This document shows positions 5,358 to 7,287 of a stretch of DNA of 7,287 bases, piece by piece. Source of the DNA: an uncultured Lachnospiraceae bacterium (GTDB taxonomy: Bacteria; Bacillota; Clostridia; Lachnospirales; Lachnospiraceae); NCBI GenBank assembly GCA_910577735.1, contig CAJTOO010000065.1, forward strand, positions 1 through 7,287. Reading direction: 5' to 3'. The stretch's first letter is position 1; the number at the start of each line of letters is the position of its first letter. Below the pieces are notes generated by a model. That model saw only the letters and a program-made list of their open reading frames with translations. It had not been told where the DNA came from and did not search any database. Position numbers and translations under genes: made by a program.

Positions 5358-5383
5358 GATGTCTAACAGAGTATGATGTCTAA
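5358..5383 (-). promoter_or_regulatory. Tandem direct repeat upstream of the symporter gene (candidate operator)
   Basis: GATGTCTAA occurs at 5358-5366 and 5375-5383, 17 bases start to start. The pair is enclosed by TAGAATT (5347-5353) and AATTCTA (5382-5388), a 7-bp inverted repeat. Tandem direct half-sites are typical of AraC-family binding, although the usual period is near 21 bases. Binding by the neighbouring regulator is inference only. Confidence 0.35.
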
Positions 5384-5405
5384 TTCTAGTTTTTTCTCTG
5401 TTTTT

Positions 5406-5448
5406 GTCTGATTGCTCTGTATATCCGGACTTTACATAACAATCAGAC
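5406..5448 (-). promoter_or_regulatory. 9-bp inverted repeat between LacZ and symporter genes
   Basis: GTCTGATTG (5406-5414) and CAATCAGAC (5440-5448) are perfect reverse complements. The 25-base loop contains a further TGTA/TACA pair around TCCGGA. No U-run follows on either strand, so it is unlikely to be a simple terminator. It may be an mRNA processing or stabilising hairpin that sets different levels for the two genes, or a protein-binding palindrome. Confidence 0.45.
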
Positions 5449-5483
5449 TCTCTTTCCTTGTTTACGGGTTACATGAAACTTTA

Positions 5484-7287
5484 TTATCCCTTTATATACG
5501 GTATCAGTGTAAACTGGAACCGGAATAATACATCATCAAATCGGTACTGCTCCAATACAACTGGACCACAACTGTTAGAACCAATGCCATTTAGTGCATA
5601 GTCAACACAAAATACTACACTATCTGATTCTGTCAGTTCATAATTATGCGTTTTCTCCTCAAGTTCTTCCTGCGTATAATAAGAAGCATTGAATGAGAAG
5701 GCATTTTCCGCAGAGACCACAATTCCATATCGGCTGTTGTTAAGCTCTACATATTCACAATCATAATGGCTTCCATTTTCCTGTGGGCGAATATAATCCT
5801 CATGCAAATCATCTACATTTGCCTGATACAAACCGTGGCTCGCAGCCTGATGTTTGTCACAATAGCTTTCCTGTGGTCCCATTCCAAAGTATCGTGCAGC
5901 TGAAAGTTTTTTATCCAGGAACATCCTCACACCAAATCTTGGCAGGTCCGGAAATTCATCATCTTTTGTTACTGCAATATCTGCATCAATCTTTCCAGCA
6001 GCTTCTATTTTCCATGTGATCGTCACATCAAGAATCTTCTGTACTGTCTCTGCCACAACGGATGCATGGCTTGTAATTTTCACACCATGCTTTCCCTGCA
6101 CGACCTCTGTCGTGTAAGCTCTTGTATAAGCTTTATCATAATGGGCTTTCTTCCATTCAGACTTGATGTACATATCATTATCTGTTGGTGCCCTCCAGAT
6201 ATTTAATTCCATCGGGTGGTTCAGATATTCCCGACCTGCAAATTTCATCTCTGTAAAAAGTGCAGTCCGTCGGTCGATTGTATATGCGAATTCACGGCCT
6301 TTGATATGAATCTGGGTATCATCTTCACTCACCTGTAATTCAGAATCCGTCACTGTTTTTTCAACCCATTTTTCTGCTAACTGGCATTTGGCATCCTTCT
6401 GGCTTACTTCGATCTCATCAAATCCAAGGATATAATCCTCTTCCAGCAAAGGCATTTCTTTTTTCAGGTGATAAGTGAGTTTTAAATAACATTTTCCATT
6501 TTCCGGAACGTTGACCTGCAGGTTTGTTTTTCCTTCACTATGTGGTACCACAGATACTTCAGCAAGTTTTCCTTTCCCAATCAAAAGTCCATCCTGTGTC
6601 AATTCATAGCTGATTTTCACATAATCTTTCAGATTATCAAAATCCATGTAGTTATGAAGCACCAGTTCTCCGCTTTCTTTTTCATAGGAAATAACCCTTG
6701 CCGGGCGATAAACATTCTTGTATTCCAAAAGTCCTGTATGTACCGTTCTGTCCGGATATACTAATCCATCCATACAGAAGTTGCCATCATGAATTTCTTC
6801 GCCATGGTCGCCCCCATAAGCATATATAGTCTTTCCATTCTCAGCAGTTCCATGAGCAATCGCATGGTCACACCATTCCCAGACAAAACCGCCACACATT
6901 TTATCATTATCCTGAATCATCTGGAAGTAATCTTCAAAATCTCCAGGTCCGTTTCCCATACTGTGACAGTACTCTACCAAAAGAAAGGGTTTGCTTCCAT
7001 CTTTATCCAGATATTCCTGAATTTCGGAAAACGCCGAGTACATCCGGCTGTACACATCCAGATTGCTGTAATCATATGTTTCATCATAATTACGATATCT
7101 TGCACTCTCATATTGTGTGATACGGTCTGGATCAAAATTCTTTGTCCATTCCAGTGCTTTTTCAAAGTTGCAGCCATAAGCACTCTCATTTCCCATTGAC
7201 CACATAACAATACAGAAACGGTTTTTGTCACGTTCCACCATGAGTTTTACTCGATCAACGATTGCCTCTTCCCATACCGGATCATCT
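5484..7287 (-). CDS. lacZ: GH2 beta-galactosidase (LacZ type), C-terminal 600 residues
   Basis: The frame is open from the right edge to the stop at 5484; the N-terminus (roughly 420 of about 1,020 residues) lies outside. It hydrolyses terminal beta-galactosides such as lactose in the cytoplasm. The visible part begins in the GH2 TIM barrel. The acid/base Glu is in WSMGNESAYG (visible residue 34), like Glu461 in E. coli SLGNESGHG. The nucleophile Glu is in LLVEYCHSMGNGPGDFEDYF (visible residue 105), like Glu537. GGFVWEWCDH and YGGDHGEEIHDGNFCMDGLV are further landmarks. The linking domain follows, then the large C-terminal beta domain with NIWRAPTDND, ending FTLIPYIKG. No frameshift or internal stop is seen, so the enzyme appears active. 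The symporter gene follows after 169 bases on the same strand, without a clear terminator between them. Confidence 0.95.
   Translation of the reverse strand, partial: DDPVWEEAIVDRVKLMVERDKNRFCIVMWSMGNESAYGCNFEKALEWTKNFDPDRITQYESARYRNYDETYDYSNLDVYSRMYSAFSEIQEYLDKDGSKPFLLVEYCHSMGNGPGDFEDYFQMIQDNDKMCGGFVWEWCDHAIAHGTAENGKTIYAYGGDHGEEIHDGNFCMDGLVYPDRTVHTGLLEYKNVYRPARVISYEKESGELVLHNYMDFDNLKDYVKISYELTQDGLLIGKGKLAEVSVVPHSEGKTNLQVNVPENGKCYLKLTYHLKKEMPLLEEDYILGFDEIEVSQKDAKCQLAEKWVEKTVTDSELQVSEDDTQIHIKGREFAYTIDRRTALFTEMKFAGREYLNHPMELNIWRAPTDNDMYIKSEWKKAHYDKAYTRAYTTEVVQGKHGVKITSHASVVAETVQKILDVTITWKIEAAGKIDADIAVTKDDEFPDLPRFGVRMFLDKKLSAARYFGMGPQESYCDKHQAASHGLYQANVDDLHEDYIRPQENGSHYDCEYVELNNSRYGIVVSAENAFSFNASYYTQEELEEKTHNYELTESDSVVFCVDYALNGIGSNSCGPVVLEQYRFDDVLFRFQFTLIPYIKG

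Noticed and set aside
5406..5448. Catabolite-repression (cre) site or lacZ terminator
   Set aside because: The palindrome does not fit the cre consensus, and no U-run follows the stem on either strand.
6789..7199. Plus-strand open frame of 136 codons
   Set aside because: Antisense to the conserved catalytic part of LacZ, with no ribosome site.

Overview
The window looks like a chromosomal piece of a low-GC, Gram-positive gut anaerobe, most likely a Lachnospiraceae-type Clostridia (inference). The basis is the protein flavour, the strong AGGAGG-type ribosome binding sites, AT-rich spacers and intrinsic terminators. All substantial genes lie on the minus strand, so the biological order runs from right to left.

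Right part (7287 to about 3860) is a beta-galactoside utilisation unit. It holds the C-terminal 600 residues of a GH2 LacZ-type beta-galactosidase, with both catalytic glutamates present and its N-terminus outside the window. A GPH-family sugar:cation symporter follows. The unit closes with a good intrinsic terminator 16 bases after the symporter stop. The 169-base spacer between the two genes carries a tandem direct repeat and a 9-bp inverted repeat that could be operator or RNA-processing sites. Symporter and hydrolase together suggest import and intracellular hydrolysis of lactose or related galactosides.

Middle part (about 3850 to 1657) has a complete AraC-type regulator (266 aa), a probable local regulator of the unit, and then a decayed GH42 beta-galactosidase. 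The GH42 gene has lost its catalytic barrel and keeps only its trimerisation and C-terminal domains. Upstream of the AraC gene, on the plus strand, lies a tiny 25-codon ORF with a near-perfect Shine-Dalgarno, competing RNA arms and a terminator. This is the layout of a ribosome-mediated attenuator, but no plus-strand gene follows it.

Left part (1650 to 1) has a mobile-element flavour. It holds a 144-aa sigma-70 region 4-like protein and the N-terminus of a DinG/Rad3-like helicase that runs off the edge. They are separated by about 520 noncoding bases holding a repeated two-box motif and a long hairpin. The sigma-like gene has an elaborate leader: a possible 17-aa peptide, a terminator with a nine-U tail, a 60-codon TTG-started ORF overlapping the sigma start as TAATG, and a 14-bp hairpin that buries the sigma gene's Shine-Dalgarno. 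This leader and the orphan plus-strand attenuator are the two most unusual items. No tRNA, rRNA, CRISPR array or complete insertion sequence was recognised.
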